NCBI GenBank assembly: GCA_947455465.1
Contig: CANGNS010000015.1
Location: 1 to 64,000, forward strand
Length of the DNA stretch: 64,000 bases
Reading direction: 5' to 3'
Origin: Comamonadaceae bacterium
GTDB lineage: Bacteria > Pseudomonadota > Gammaproteobacteria > Burkholderiales > Burkholderiaceae_C
This document shows positions 52,914 to 64,000 of this stretch, piece after piece; the stretch's first letter is position 1, and each line of letters starts with the position of its first letter. The position numbers and the translations under genes were made by a program. Under the pieces are notes generated by a model. The model saw only the letters and a program-made list of their open reading frames with translations. It was not told the DNA's origin and ran no database searches.

Positions 52914-52945
52914 AACACAGGCCCCTCAAGGGGCCTGTTTTCTTT
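52914..52945 (+). terminator. Terminator after pilA
   Basis: ACAGGCCCC-TCAA-GGGGCCTGT is a perfect hairpin followed by TTTTCTTT. It should separate pilA from the PglL gene, so pilA can be expressed far above it. Confidence 0.9.
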
Positions 52946-53023
52946 AAGTCCGCCTCTGTAGATTAAAGATCCGAACCAAGCCGCGAGACGGCGAACGTTC
53001 AATATTTCTGCGCATCATCTGCC

Positions 53024-54745
53024 ATGAAGCAAACTCTGCCGCGCGCTTTTCCCATTGTCCATAGTCAATGGGTCGCACTTTGGTCTGCTATTTTTGCCAT
53101 AGGATGGCTATTACCGTCAGGCTTTTTGCCATGGCAAGCATTTCATCAAGATGCTTGGTACGCCTTTGCATTTTTACTCACCACTTGTACGTTGCTTTGG
53201 CGCACTTCAGGATTCTGGGCGTTACCTAAGGTGATTCCGCCGCTGCTGGCGCTAGCGCTTGTTCCGCTTCTTCAATGGGTCGGTGGGTTGATTTATTTTG
53301 GCGGTGTAGCTTGGATCGCATTTGCCTATGTAGCGGCTGCGACCTTGGTGCTTTGGTGTAGTCACCGTTGGGAAACGCTTGCACCCGGACAGGGACTAGA
53401 TGGTCTTTTTATGGCCATAGGCATAGCGGCATTTTTGACAGTGGTGATCCAGTGCCACCAGTGGCTAGGGCAAATCGGCGTTGGCAATTGGTGGGTCCTT
53501 GATGACGGGCCGGCACGCCCAACCGGCAACTTTGCCCAACCCAATATAGCCGCCACCATTTTGTGCTGGGGCTTGTGCGCGGTGGCTTGGGGGGCGGCGC
53601 GGCAATATCTGGGCTACTGGATTGCAGGGGCATGTGCAGCAGTACTTCTCTGGGGCGTGGCGCTTACCGGTTCCCGAACGGCCTGGCTGGGCCTGTCTAT
53701 AGTCATGATTGGCTCGTTGTACTGGCGCGACTACCTACCCACGCGCCGGGTGCTATGGCTGACACTAGGCCTGTCTGTGTATTTTGTGCTTTGCGTAGCA
53801 ATACTGGATTGGCTAAATGCCGATGCCGCCATGCGGAAATTGGGGGATAGCACCAGCTGGCAGATGCGCCTGCAGATTTGGCAAATGACGCTGAAGGCAC
53901 TTGCCGCTAAGCCTTGGTGGGGCTATGGGTGGAACCAAACATATTCGGCGCAGTTGGCGGTGGCCGATCAATTCCCTGCGCTTCACCAACGATTTACTTC
54001 GGCGCACAACCTAGTGCTGGACTTACTACTTTGGAACGGACTACCCTTGGGGCTGATCGTGGTACTCGGCGGCGGCTATTGGGTACTAGGCGTCCTGCGC
54101 CGCGTGCGCGCTGCGCAGGACATGGTCCTAGTGTTTTTCGTGCTGTTGGCACTGAACCACTCCATGCTGGAAATGCCGCTGCACTACGCTTTCATGTTGC
54201 TGCCATTAGCCTGGGTGCTGGGCGCGATTGAACAGCGGATGGGCTCAATTCCGACGCGCGTGTCGGGTGTACCAAAGGCCTTGGTTGCGCTTGCCGTAGG
54301 CGCTTTGGCGGTGCTGCTATCGCTTATCGTGACAGACTACCTGCGCGTGGAACGTTCGCTGCATGACAAAGCTCCGGCAGGAATGGGGGCACCGACAACG
54401 ATGTGGCGTTTACCGAAACTACGCTTGCTCACGCAACTGAGGGCAGAAATGGAAATAGCCCAATACGATGCACTAAAGAAACCCATCAGTTCAACTGAGT
54501 TACACCGCCTAGAGGCCATTGCTAGATATTCGCCTAAAGGAGGTTCGACGATCAAGCTTGCAGGCGCCTTGGCGATAAACGGAGAACCTGAGCGCGCCCG
54601 CTGGTGGTTAACCCGTATGTGTAAGGTGACTATGTCGTGGACTTGCCCATACGCCCACGCAAATTGGATCCAAGCCGGCACTTCCCACCCCGAAATCGCC
54701 GCCATTGATTGGCCCGAAGCGCCCGAGGACGCGGCCAAGCCTTGA
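53024..54745 (+). CDS. PglL/Wzy_C-type O-oligosaccharyltransferase 1
   Basis: 573 residues with about 12 membrane helices. The Wzy_C region holds TGNFAQPNIAATILCWG, GSRTAWLGLS and KPWWGYGWNQT, followed by the periplasmic loop with SAHNLVLDLLLWNG. The C-terminal soluble part (about 430-573) follows. It transfers lipid-linked glycans to proteins such as pilin, and its place after pilA supports that. Codon use is less GC-rich than in the genes before and after, which hints at transfer. Start has no strong site. Confidence 0.85.
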   Translation: MKQTLPRAFPIVHSQWVALWSAIFAIGWLLPSGFLPWQAFHQDAWYAFAFLLTTCTLLWRTSGFWALPKVIPPLLALALVPLLQWVGGLIYFGGVAWIAFAYVAAATLVLWCSHRWETLAPGQGLDGLFMAIGIAAFLTVVIQCHQWLGQIGVGNWWVLDDGPARPTGNFAQPNIAATILCWGLCAVAWGAARQYLGYWIAGACAAVLLWGVALTGSRTAWLGLSIVMIGSLYWRDYLPTRRVLWLTLGLSVYFVLCVAILDWLNADAAMRKLGDSTSWQMRLQIWQMTLKALAAKPWWGYGWNQTYSAQLAVADQFPALHQRFTSAHNLVLDLLLWNGLPLGLIVVLGGGYWVLGVLRRVRAAQDMVLVFFVLLALNHSMLEMPLHYAFMLLPLAWVLGAIEQRMGSIPTRVSGVPKALVALAVGALAVLLSLIVTDYLRVERSLHDKAPAGMGAPTTMWRLPKLRLLTQLRAEMEIAQYDALKKPISSTELHRLEAIARYSPKGGSTIKLAGALAINGEPERARWWLTRMCKVTMSWTCPYAHANWIQAGTSHPEIAAIDWPEAPEDAAKP

Positions 54746-54860
54746 GGGGGGCACGCGGAAGCAGAATAGAAGGCCAAAAGAATCCATTAAGCATGCAAAA
54801 GAATGATAAGTGCATACCTGCACTAACTTGGCGCTCACTATCTTTGCAAAAGGCGGCACC

Positions 54861-55121
54861 ATGGAAACAGCACTGCAACTCAAAGGCGTTCCCGTCCAAC
54901 TGAAGAATTTGATCAAACGCGAGGCAGACAGCCACCGGCGCACACTGACGCAAGAGGCCATCGTCCTGCTGGAGGAAGCGGTGTTGGCCCGGGCCAAGTC
55001 GCAAATCCAAACGCGTGATGAAATCGACCAAATCTTGGATCGCTACGAAAAGTTAAGCACCAAAGACGCGCGCCCCATGGTCGACTTGGTGGAATACGAC
55101 GCGCTCGGCTTACCAAAATGA
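54861..55121 (+). CDS. VapB/RHH-like antitoxin, partner lost
   Basis: 86 residues from the ATG at 54861. The N-terminal ribbon-helix-helix segment LQLKGVPVQLKNLIKREADSH and an LTQEAIVLLEEAVL helix are as in FitA/VapB proteins. An ATG overlapping its stop (ATGA at 55118) opens a frame of only 18 codons, where a VapC toxin would be expected. The toxin thus seems lost. It lies between two PglL genes. Confidence 0.65.
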   Translation: METALQLKGVPVQLKNLIKREADSHRRTLTQEAIVLLEEAVLARAKSQIQTRDEIDQILDRYEKLSTKDARPMVDLVEYDALGLPK

Positions 55122-55221
55122 CGGCTCTTTCCCAAATTGGCCGCGCGGTGGTCGACCCCTCGCGCAGCGGCTAAGCGCCGCGCGCCTGACCAGGCCGTGG
55201 CGCAGCCCGATAATCCGGCCC

Positions 55222-56784
55222 GTGCCCACTTTCCCCCGTTTTTTACTCCTGAGCGCGCTACTGCTGTGCGTGGCGCTGCCGTGGCTCAACCCCATTTCTA
55301 GCGGGCCGTCGGTGGTGGTGGTGTCGGCCTTGGTGGCCTGGTGGGGCGCGGCGGCTTTGCTGGCTTTGGTAGGGGCGAGCGGCGTGGGGCGCGATGCGTT
55401 TTTCAGGGCGCTGGCGCTGGGCTGGGCGCTGGCGGCGCTGGCCAGTGCGCTGATGGGGCTGCTGCAGTATTTTGATGCGGTGCCGGCCAGCGTGCGCTGG
55501 ATCAACCAGGGCAGCGCCGGCCAGGCCTTTGGCAATTTGCGCCAGCGCAACCAGTTTGCCACCCTGTGCAGCATGGGCCTGGCGCTCGTGTGGTGGTGGG
55601 TGCAGCACGGGCAGGCGCTTGGGGCGCAGGCGGGCAGCCCGTGGCACGCACTGGCGCTGCGCCAGCGCGTGGCGCGGCTGGGTGCTTTGCTGGCCAGTGC
55701 TGTGCTGGCTTGCGCGCTGCTGGCCTCGGGCTCGCGCACGGGGCTGCTGCAGTTGCTGCTGTTGTGCGCGCTGGCTTGGCTGTGGCGCGGCACGCAGCAC
55801 CGCCGGGGCCTGTGGCTGGCGGCCTGGATGCTGCTGGTCTACGCGCTGGCGGCGTATGCGCTGCCGCTGTTGGCCGGCGTGGACGGCTCGGTGCTAGAGC
55901 GCCTGCGCGGCCAGGGCGATGGCTGCTTTAGCCGCGTGTATCTGTGGCGCAATGTGCTCTACCTGATCGCCCAAAAGCCGCTGTGGGGCTGGGGCGCGGG
56001 CGAGCTCGATTTTGCGCACTTCATGACGCTGTACCCCGCCGCGCTGGCCGGGCCGCGCTTTTGCGATATTTTGGACAACGCGCACAACCTGCCGCTGCAC
56101 CTGGCCGTGGAGCACGGCTTGCCGCTGGCGCTGCTGGCCTGTGCGGCGCTGCTGGTGTGGCTGGTGCGCGCCGCCCCCTGGCGCGAGGCGCAGCCCCCGC
56201 GCCAACTGGCCTGGGCGGTGCTGGCGCTGATCGGGCTGCACAGTTTGCTGGAGTACCCGCTGTGGTACGGGCCGTTTCAGCTAGCGGCGCTGCTAAGTAT
56301 GTGGGTGCTGTGGGCTTTTCGGGCCGGTGCGCCAGCGCTGGGTGCAGACCCGGCGCAAGGCCGGCGCGCGCAGGTGCTGCTGCTGTGCGGCGCGCTGGCC
56401 CTGGCGCCGCTGTGCGCCGCAGCGCACTGGAGCTACTGGCGCATGAGCCAGCTCTACGTGCCGACCGCCGAGCGCGCACCAGCCTACCGCAACAACACTT
56501 TTAGCAAGGTGCAGGGCACCTGGCTGTTTGCCGAACATGTGCGCTTTGCCGAGCTGTCGGTCACGCCCGTAGAGCCCGACAACGCCGCCCATGTGCTGGC
56601 GCTGGCCCAAGGCCTGCTGCACTTCTCCCCCGAGCCCATGGTGATAGCCAAACTGATGGACGCCGCCGTGCTGCTAGGCCAAACCGAGACCCTGCACACC
56701 TACGCCCCCCGCTTCGCTGCGGCGTTTGCGCAGGACTGGGCGAGGTGGTGTGAGAGGAATGAGGGCGCCTGTCCGGAAAATTAA
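55222..56784 (+). CDS. PglL/Wzy_C-type O-oligosaccharyltransferase 2
   Basis: 520 residues from a GTG at 55222 with no strong ribosome site. About ten membrane helices; the Wzy_C core has GNLRQRNQFATLCSMG, GSRTGLLQ, KPLWGWGAGELD and DNAHNLPLHLAVEHGLPL. It shares layout with the first transferase but little direct identity, and its codons are far more GC-rich. It may modify another acceptor or be a second copy. The C-terminal soluble domain includes ERAPAYRNNTF. Confidence 0.85.
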   Translation: MPTFPRFLLLSALLLCVALPWLNPISSGPSVVVVSALVAWWGAAALLALVGASGVGRDAFFRALALGWALAALASALMGLLQYFDAVPASVRWINQGSAGQAFGNLRQRNQFATLCSMGLALVWWWVQHGQALGAQAGSPWHALALRQRVARLGALLASAVLACALLASGSRTGLLQLLLLCALAWLWRGTQHRRGLWLAAWMLLVYALAAYALPLLAGVDGSVLERLRGQGDGCFSRVYLWRNVLYLIAQKPLWGWGAGELDFAHFMTLYPAALAGPRFCDILDNAHNLPLHLAVEHGLPLALLACAALLVWLVRAAPWREAQPPRQLAWAVLALIGLHSLLEYPLWYGPFQLAALLSMWVLWAFRAGAPALGADPAQGRRAQVLLLCGALALAPLCAAAHWSYWRMSQLYVPTAERAPAYRNNTFSKVQGTWLFAEHVRFAELSVTPVEPDNAAHVLALAQGLLHFSPEPMVIAKLMDAAVLLGQTETLHTYAPRFAAAFAQDWARWCERNEGACPEN

Positions 56785-56799
56785 TGATGCCGGCAACAA

Positions 56800-56855
56800 A
56801 AAACCCCTCAGCAGCTTGCCTGCCTAAGCAGAGTCACCGAGAGGGGCCGTGTTAA
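56800..56855 (-). terminator. Probable gyrB terminator
   Basis: Minus-strand CCCCTC (with a small inner helix) pairs with GAGGGG across a 38-base inner loop, followed by TTTTTT. It lies about 20 bases after gyrB. Confidence 0.55.
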
Positions 56856-56873
56856 CGAAAATTTAAACAGCGC

Positions 56874-60675
<3,802 letters not shown>

Positions 60676-60782
60676 TTCTTACTCCAATATTCTCAAACTA
60701 GTGTCCGCGTGCGCGCCGGGCGCTTAGCACCCGCCATTTTCGCCTCTTTTAGGGGGTTTTTGGCTCCAAACCGAGATTTCTG

Positions 60783-62192
60783 TCACCCTTTAAGGGTTTG
60801 TTCAAGCACGTGCAGCTGCTGGTTGAGCTCGGTGGCCTGCTGGCGCTCCTGGCCGATCTTGCGCACCGCGTGCAAAACCGTGGTGTGGTCGCGCCCGCCA
60901 AAGAGCTCGCCGATCTCGGGCAGGCTCTTTTGGGTCAGCTCTTTGGCCAGATACATGGCAATTTGGCGTGGCCGGGCGATGCTGGCCGGGCGCTTCTTGG
61001 AATACATGTCGGCGACCTTGATTTTGTAGTAATCGGCCACCGTTTTTTGGATGTTTTCCACAGAGATCTGCCTATTTTGAATCGACAGCAGGTCGCGCAG
61101 GGCTTCGCGGGCCAAAAGAATGGAGATTTCCTTTTGGTTAAAGCGCGAATAGGCCAGGCATTTGCGCAGCGCGCCCTCGAGTTCGCGGACGTTGGAGCGC
61201 ACGTTTTTAGCGATAAAAAAGGCCACTTCCTCGGGCATATCGGCGCCCTCGGCGCGCGCTTTGTTGATCAAAATGGCCACCCGCATCTCCAATTCGGGCG
61301 GCTCGATGGCCACCGTCAGCCCCGAATCGAAGCGCGAAACCAGGCGCTCGTGGATATCGGTCAGGCCCTTGGGGTAGGTGTCGCTGGTCATCACGATGTG
61401 CGACTTTTTGGCCAAAAGCGCCTCAAAAGCGTTGAAAAACTCTTCCTGGGTGCGCTCTTTATTGGCAAAAAACTGGACGTCGTCGATCAAAAGCAGGTCC
61501 AGCGAGTGGTATTTGTCCTTGAATTCGTCAAAGGTTTTGCGCTGGTAGGACTTGACCACGTCCGACACAAACTGCTCAGCGTGGATGTAGAGCACCTTGG
61601 CCATGGGCCGGTCGGCCAGCAGCCGATTGCCGGCGGCGTGCATCAAATGGGTTTTGCCCAAACCCACGCCACCATAGATAAACAGAGGGTTGTAGAGGTG
61701 TCCGGGGGTGGTGGCCACGTGCATGGCGGCGGCGCGGGCCATGCGGTTGGCGCTGCCTTCGACCAGGTTGTCAAAGTTGAGCATGCTGTTGAGGCGGCTC
61801 TTGGGCGCCTCGGGCGCACTGGGCGCTGGTGCTGCGCTGCCCGGCGCGGCCTGCTCGGGCGCGCCCAAGGACGGCGCCGGCGAGCGCACCTGCGCCTCGC
61901 GCGGGCTGATGGCCAACTCCAGCTGCACCGGCTGGCCGCACAAGCGCTCTAAAATCGCCTGGATGGGCGCGCTGTACTGGGCGCGCACCCAGTCCAGCTT
62001 GAAGCGATTGGCCACCATGACGGTCAGCTTGCTAAAGTCTTCGGCGACCTGGGCGGTCAGCGGCTTGATCCAGGTGTTGAACTGCTGCTCGGGCAAGTCC
62101 AGGGCCAGCTGGTCCAGGCAGGATTGCCACAAAGCCTGGCCGGCGTGGTCAGCGTCTAAGGGCGCGCCGGAAGGGGTGAAATCGTCGGTCAT
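60783..62192 (-). CDS. dnaA: Chromosomal replication initiator DnaA
   Basis: 469 residues from the ATG at 62192. Domain I opens with LWQSCLDQL; a Pro/Ala/Ser linker (about 113-140) follows. The AAA+ domain has [10 protein letters not shown] and LLIDDVQ, and the C-terminal DNA-binding domain contains [11 protein letters not shown]. It binds the DnaA boxes just upstream and opens the origin. Confidence 0.97.
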   Translation of the reverse strand: MTDDFTPSGAPLDADHAGQALWQSCLDQLALDLPEQQFNTWIKPLTAQVAEDFSKLTVMVANRFKLDWVRAQYSAPIQAILERLCGQPVQLELAISPREAQVRSPAPSLGAPEQAAPGSAAPAPSAPEAPKSRLNSMLNFDNLVEGSANRMARAAAMHVATTPGHLYNPLFIYGGVGLGKTHLMHAAGNRLLADRPMAKVLYIHAEQFVSDVVKSYQRKTFDEFKDKYHSLDLLLIDDVQFFANKERTQEEFFNAFEALLAKKSHIVMTSDTYPKGLTDIHERLVSRFDSGLTVAIEPPELEMRVAILINKARAEGADMPEEVAFFIAKNVRSNVRELEGALRKCLAYSRFNQKEISILLAREALRDLLSIQNRQISVENIQKTVADYYKIKVADMYSKKRPASIARPRQIAMYLAKELTQKSLPEIGELFGGRDHTTVLHAVRKIGQERQQATELNQQLHVLEQTLKG

Positions 62193-62474
62193 GGGCGCAT
62201 GCGATCTGTGGATAAACAAGAAAAATCAGCTCGTCTCGAATAATTTATCAAACACTTATCCACAGAAGCCTGGGGTGTCTGGCGGGGGCGCAATAGTAAC
62301 CGGATTTGGGACGTCCGCAAGACTATTTTTATGTCTTGGCGGGCGCTTAGAGGGCATCGCAGGCGCTGTGCCTGGGCCCCTGCGCGGCGGCGCTATTGTG
62401 GGAGCCGCCAAAATTTGCGATAATGTAAGGCTTTCCCCCAAATAATGGGGGTATTTATTTGACGGATATTGACC
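62193..62474. other. Probable chromosomal replication origin (oriC)
   Basis: The dnaA-rpmH intergenic region has two perfect DnaA boxes: TGTGGATAA at 62207-62215 (minus orientation) and TTATCCACA at 62256-62264. Between them is an AT-rich stretch (ATAATTTATCAAA) that could melt. The flanking genes diverge here, a typical origin arrangement. Only two clear boxes were seen, so the complete origin may extend. Confidence 0.75.
62396..62424 (+). promoter_or_regulatory. Probable promoter of rpmH-rnpA-yidD-yidC
   Basis: TTGTGG (62396-62401), 17 bases, then GATAAT (62419-62424), about 50 bases before rpmH. A CCCCC/GGGGG hairpin lies in the leader at 62435-62451. Confidence 0.6.
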
Positions 62475-62609
62475 ATGAAACGCACTTACCAACCTTCGAA
62501 AATCCGCCGTGCACGCACCCACGGATTCCTGGTTCGCATGAAAACACGTGGCGGCCGCGCTGTCATCAACGCACGCCGCGCCAAGGGCCGCAAGCGCCTG
62601 GCCGTCTGA
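62475..62609 (+). CDS. rpmH: Ribosomal protein L34
   Basis: 44 residues: [18 protein letters not shown] and so on, almost invariant in bacteria, highly basic. It is a 50S subunit protein. It is too short for usual open-frame listing but unmistakable. rnpA begins about 30 bases later. Confidence 0.98.
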   Translation: MKRTYQPSKIRRARTHGFLVRMKTRGGRAVINARRAKGRKRLAV

Positions 62610-62638
62610 ACGGCGCCTGCCAAGGCACCGGCCTGACA

Positions 62639-63073
62639 GTGCAAGGACTGCGCACCCGCGCCCAGTTCCAGGCTGCACTGGCAGGTACTGTGCAGGCCAA
62701 AAGCGCCCACTTTGTCCTGCACTTTTGTCGTTTTGATGCCCCAGCTGCGCGCCCAGACGCCAGTGCAGCAGACGCTGCGGGGGCATTTGCCAGGGGTTTT
62801 GTGCTGGACCAGCCCGCCATGGGCGCCATGGTGCCCAAGCGTTGGGCCAAGCGGGCCGTTACCCGCAACACCATCAAACGCCAGATTTACCACGTGAGCC
62901 AGCTCTTCGAAAACCGCCTTCTTGCCGGCGCCCATTTGGTGCGCTTGCGCAGTGCGTTTGACCCGACGCAGTTTCGCAGTGCTACGTCGGCGCAACTCAA
63001 GGCCGCTGTGCGCGGCGAACTTCTCACTTTATTTGAGCGCGCCGCCCTCGCCGTGGCTGCCCCCGCACCATGA
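62639..63073 (+). CDS. rnpA: Ribonuclease P protein component
   Basis: 144 residues from a GTG at 62639, giving VQGLRTRAQFQAAL; the open frame back to 62459 overlaps rpmH and is not real. The family signature is KRWAKRAVTRNTIKRQIYHV. It binds the RNase P RNA and helps cut tRNA precursors. The C-terminus is longer than in enteric bacteria. It overlaps yidD by four bases. Confidence 0.9.
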   Translation: MQGLRTRAQFQAALAGTVQAKSAHFVLHFCRFDAPAARPDASAADAAGAFARGFVLDQPAMGAMVPKRWAKRAVTRNTIKRQIYHVSQLFENRLLAGAHLVRLRSAFDPTQFRSATSAQLKAAVRGELLTLFERAALAVAAPAP

Positions 63074-63345
63074 TGCAGGCTGTGTTGATTGGCCTGGTCA
63101 AGGCCTACCGCCTTTTGCTCAGCCCCTGGTTGGGCAGCGACTGCCGGTTTGAGCCGACCTGCTCGGTGTACGCTTTAGGGGCTTTGCAGCAACATGGCGG
63201 GGCGGCGGGCAGCTATTTGGTAGTTTCGCGCCTGGCCCGCTGCCACCCTTGGTGCGCTGGCGGCGCCGATCCGGTGCCCCAGGACCCACCCCGGCTGTTT
63301 AGCCGCTTTATTTCTCCCTCTTCTTCTGAAAAGAAAGCTTCATGA
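63070..63345 (+). CDS. yidD: Membrane protein insertion efficiency factor YidD
   Basis: 91 residues. Contains GLVKAYRLLLSPWLGSDCRFEPTCSVYALGAL with the conserved cysteines, then CHPWCAGGADPVP. It overlaps both rnpA and yidC by ATGA, so all are translated as a unit. Confidence 0.95.
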   Translation: MMQAVLIGLVKAYRLLLSPWLGSDCRFEPTCSVYALGALQQHGGAAGSYLVVSRLARCHPWCAGGADPVPQDPPRLFSRFISPSSSEKKAS

Positions 63346-64000
63346 ACGATATCCGTCGCACTATTTTGTGGGTGATCTTTGGTTTTTCCATGGTGCTGCT
63401 GTGGGACAAATGGCAGATCCATAACGGCAATAAGCCGACTTTCTTTCCAGGCGCCCCCGGCGAAGTAAGCGCGGCGGCGCCCGCAGCGGCCAAGGCGGCC
63501 TCGGATGCCAGCGTTCCTGGCGCCGCACCGGTGGCCAGCGCTACATCGGCTTTGGCAACCGCCGCGCCCGATGCTACGGGCAACGCAGCGCCTGCGCGCG
63601 GCGAACGCATCAGCGTGCGCACCGACGTGCTGGCACTGGAATTTGACACCCTGGGCGGCACGCTGGTGGGCTCGCAGTTCCTGAAGTACGGCGACACCGC
63701 CGACAAGAGCAAGCAATTTGTGCTGCTCGATGACAGCAAAGACCGTGTGTACCTGGCCCAGTCGGGCGTGGTCGCGGGCGCGGTGCCAGGCAACTTTCCA
63801 ACGCACAAAACACCCATGGCTTTTTCCGGCGCTACGACGCTGCAAGACGGGCAAGACAGCCTGGAGCTGCGTTTTAGCTCGCCCGAAGTGGGCGGCATCA
63901 GCCTGGTCAAGACCTACACCTTGCACCGCGGCTCGTATGCCATCGGCGTGCGCCATACCCTGCGCAACCACCTGGACACCGCCGTGGCGCCGCAGCTGTA
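63342..64000 (+). CDS. yidC: Membrane protein insertase YidC, N-terminal part
   Basis: The start ATG overlaps the yidD stop. The first helix (ILWVIFGFSMVLLWDKW) is followed by an Ala-rich linker and the beginning of the periplasmic beta domain (DTLGGTLVGSQFLKYGD). The gene runs past the window end, so about 219 codons are visible. YidC inserts and folds inner-membrane proteins. Confidence 0.95.
   Translation, partial: MNDIRRTILWVIFGFSMVLLWDKWQIHNGNKPTFFPGAPGEVSAAAPAAAKAASDASVPGAAPVASATSALATAAPDATGNAAPARGERISVRTDVLALEFDTLGGTLVGSQFLKYGDTADKSKQFVLLDDSKDRVYLAQSGVVAGAVPGNFPTHKTPMAFSGATTLQDGQDSLELRFSSPEVGGISLVKTYTLHRGSYAIGVRHTLRNHLDTAVAPQL

Noticed and set aside
62459-62638. Upstream extension of rnpA through rpmH
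   Set aside because: The extra 60 codons overlap rpmH in another frame and do not resemble RnpA; the GTG at 62639 gives the normal N-terminus.

Overview
The window comes from a betaproteobacterial chromosome and is most consistent with Comamonadaceae (Burkholderiales; a Rhodoferax, Polaromonas or Acidovorax relative). This rests on protein character, the gene orders around atp, lipBA and the origin, a Bug-type solute receptor, a topoisomerase III-SWIB fusion and a generally high GC content with two lower-GC patches. It contains the replication origin: dnaA, dnaN and gyrB run leftward from oriC (about 62193-62474), while rpmH, rnpA, yidD and yidC run rightward, with yidC cut by the window end.

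Layout. 1-1191: C-terminal part of a large Ig-repeat/RTX/DUF4214 surface or secreted protein. 1487-5750: a small, lower-GC integrated element beside tRNA-Arg(CCG), with a P4-type integrase, an unknown HTH-like protein, an AlpA-like regulator, a replication-initiator-like protein, a DUF3102 protein with an unknown C-terminal half, and a small possible exported protein. 5915-8024: a membrane-anchored cytochrome c, a conserved hypothetical protein and a YheT-type hydrolase. 8085-15126: complete atpIBEFHAGDC operon on the minus strand, with a promoter upstream and a terminator downstream. 15244-17185: DUF493, lipB and lipA (lipoate synthesis). 17467-18257: a secreted RNase of the Sa/T1 type with its barstar-like inhibitor. 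18489-22852: malic enzyme, then a rubrerythrin-rubredoxin-reductase peroxide-detoxification operon. 23005-27922: TonB receptor, aminopeptidase P and an Old Yellow Enzyme homologue. 28092-29227: a short soluble histidine kinase with a receiver-only regulator. 29339-32440: transketolase and GAPDH.

32447-38369: BirA and a SET-domain methyltransferase face away from topB, a CDF transporter and an acyltransferase. 38370-38750 is an unusually hairpin-rich intergenic stretch ahead of an Ala-rich His-cluster protein. 39751-42588: a three-gene unit of ATP-grasp ligase, FMN reductase and Bug receptor. 42700-44807: TctE/TctD-like two-component system. 44871-47784: MarR regulator, recA with a near-consensus LexA box, recX and a second-type signal peptidase I. 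47865-52231: HigA-like orphan antitoxin, argC (type 2), sucCD and a TerC-family protein. 52387-56784: type IV pilin followed by two very different PglL/Wzy_C-type O-oligosaccharyltransferases with an orphan VapB-like antitoxin between them. 56874-64000: the origin block.

Most of the window is conserved core metabolism and replication. The less explained parts are the tRNA-linked element, the RNase/barstar pair, the Bug/FMN-reductase/ATP-grasp cluster, the hairpin array with the His-cluster repeat protein, and the pilin/two-OTase block. No rRNA, complete insertion sequence or CRISPR array was seen. All family assignments are by reading; no database search was run.
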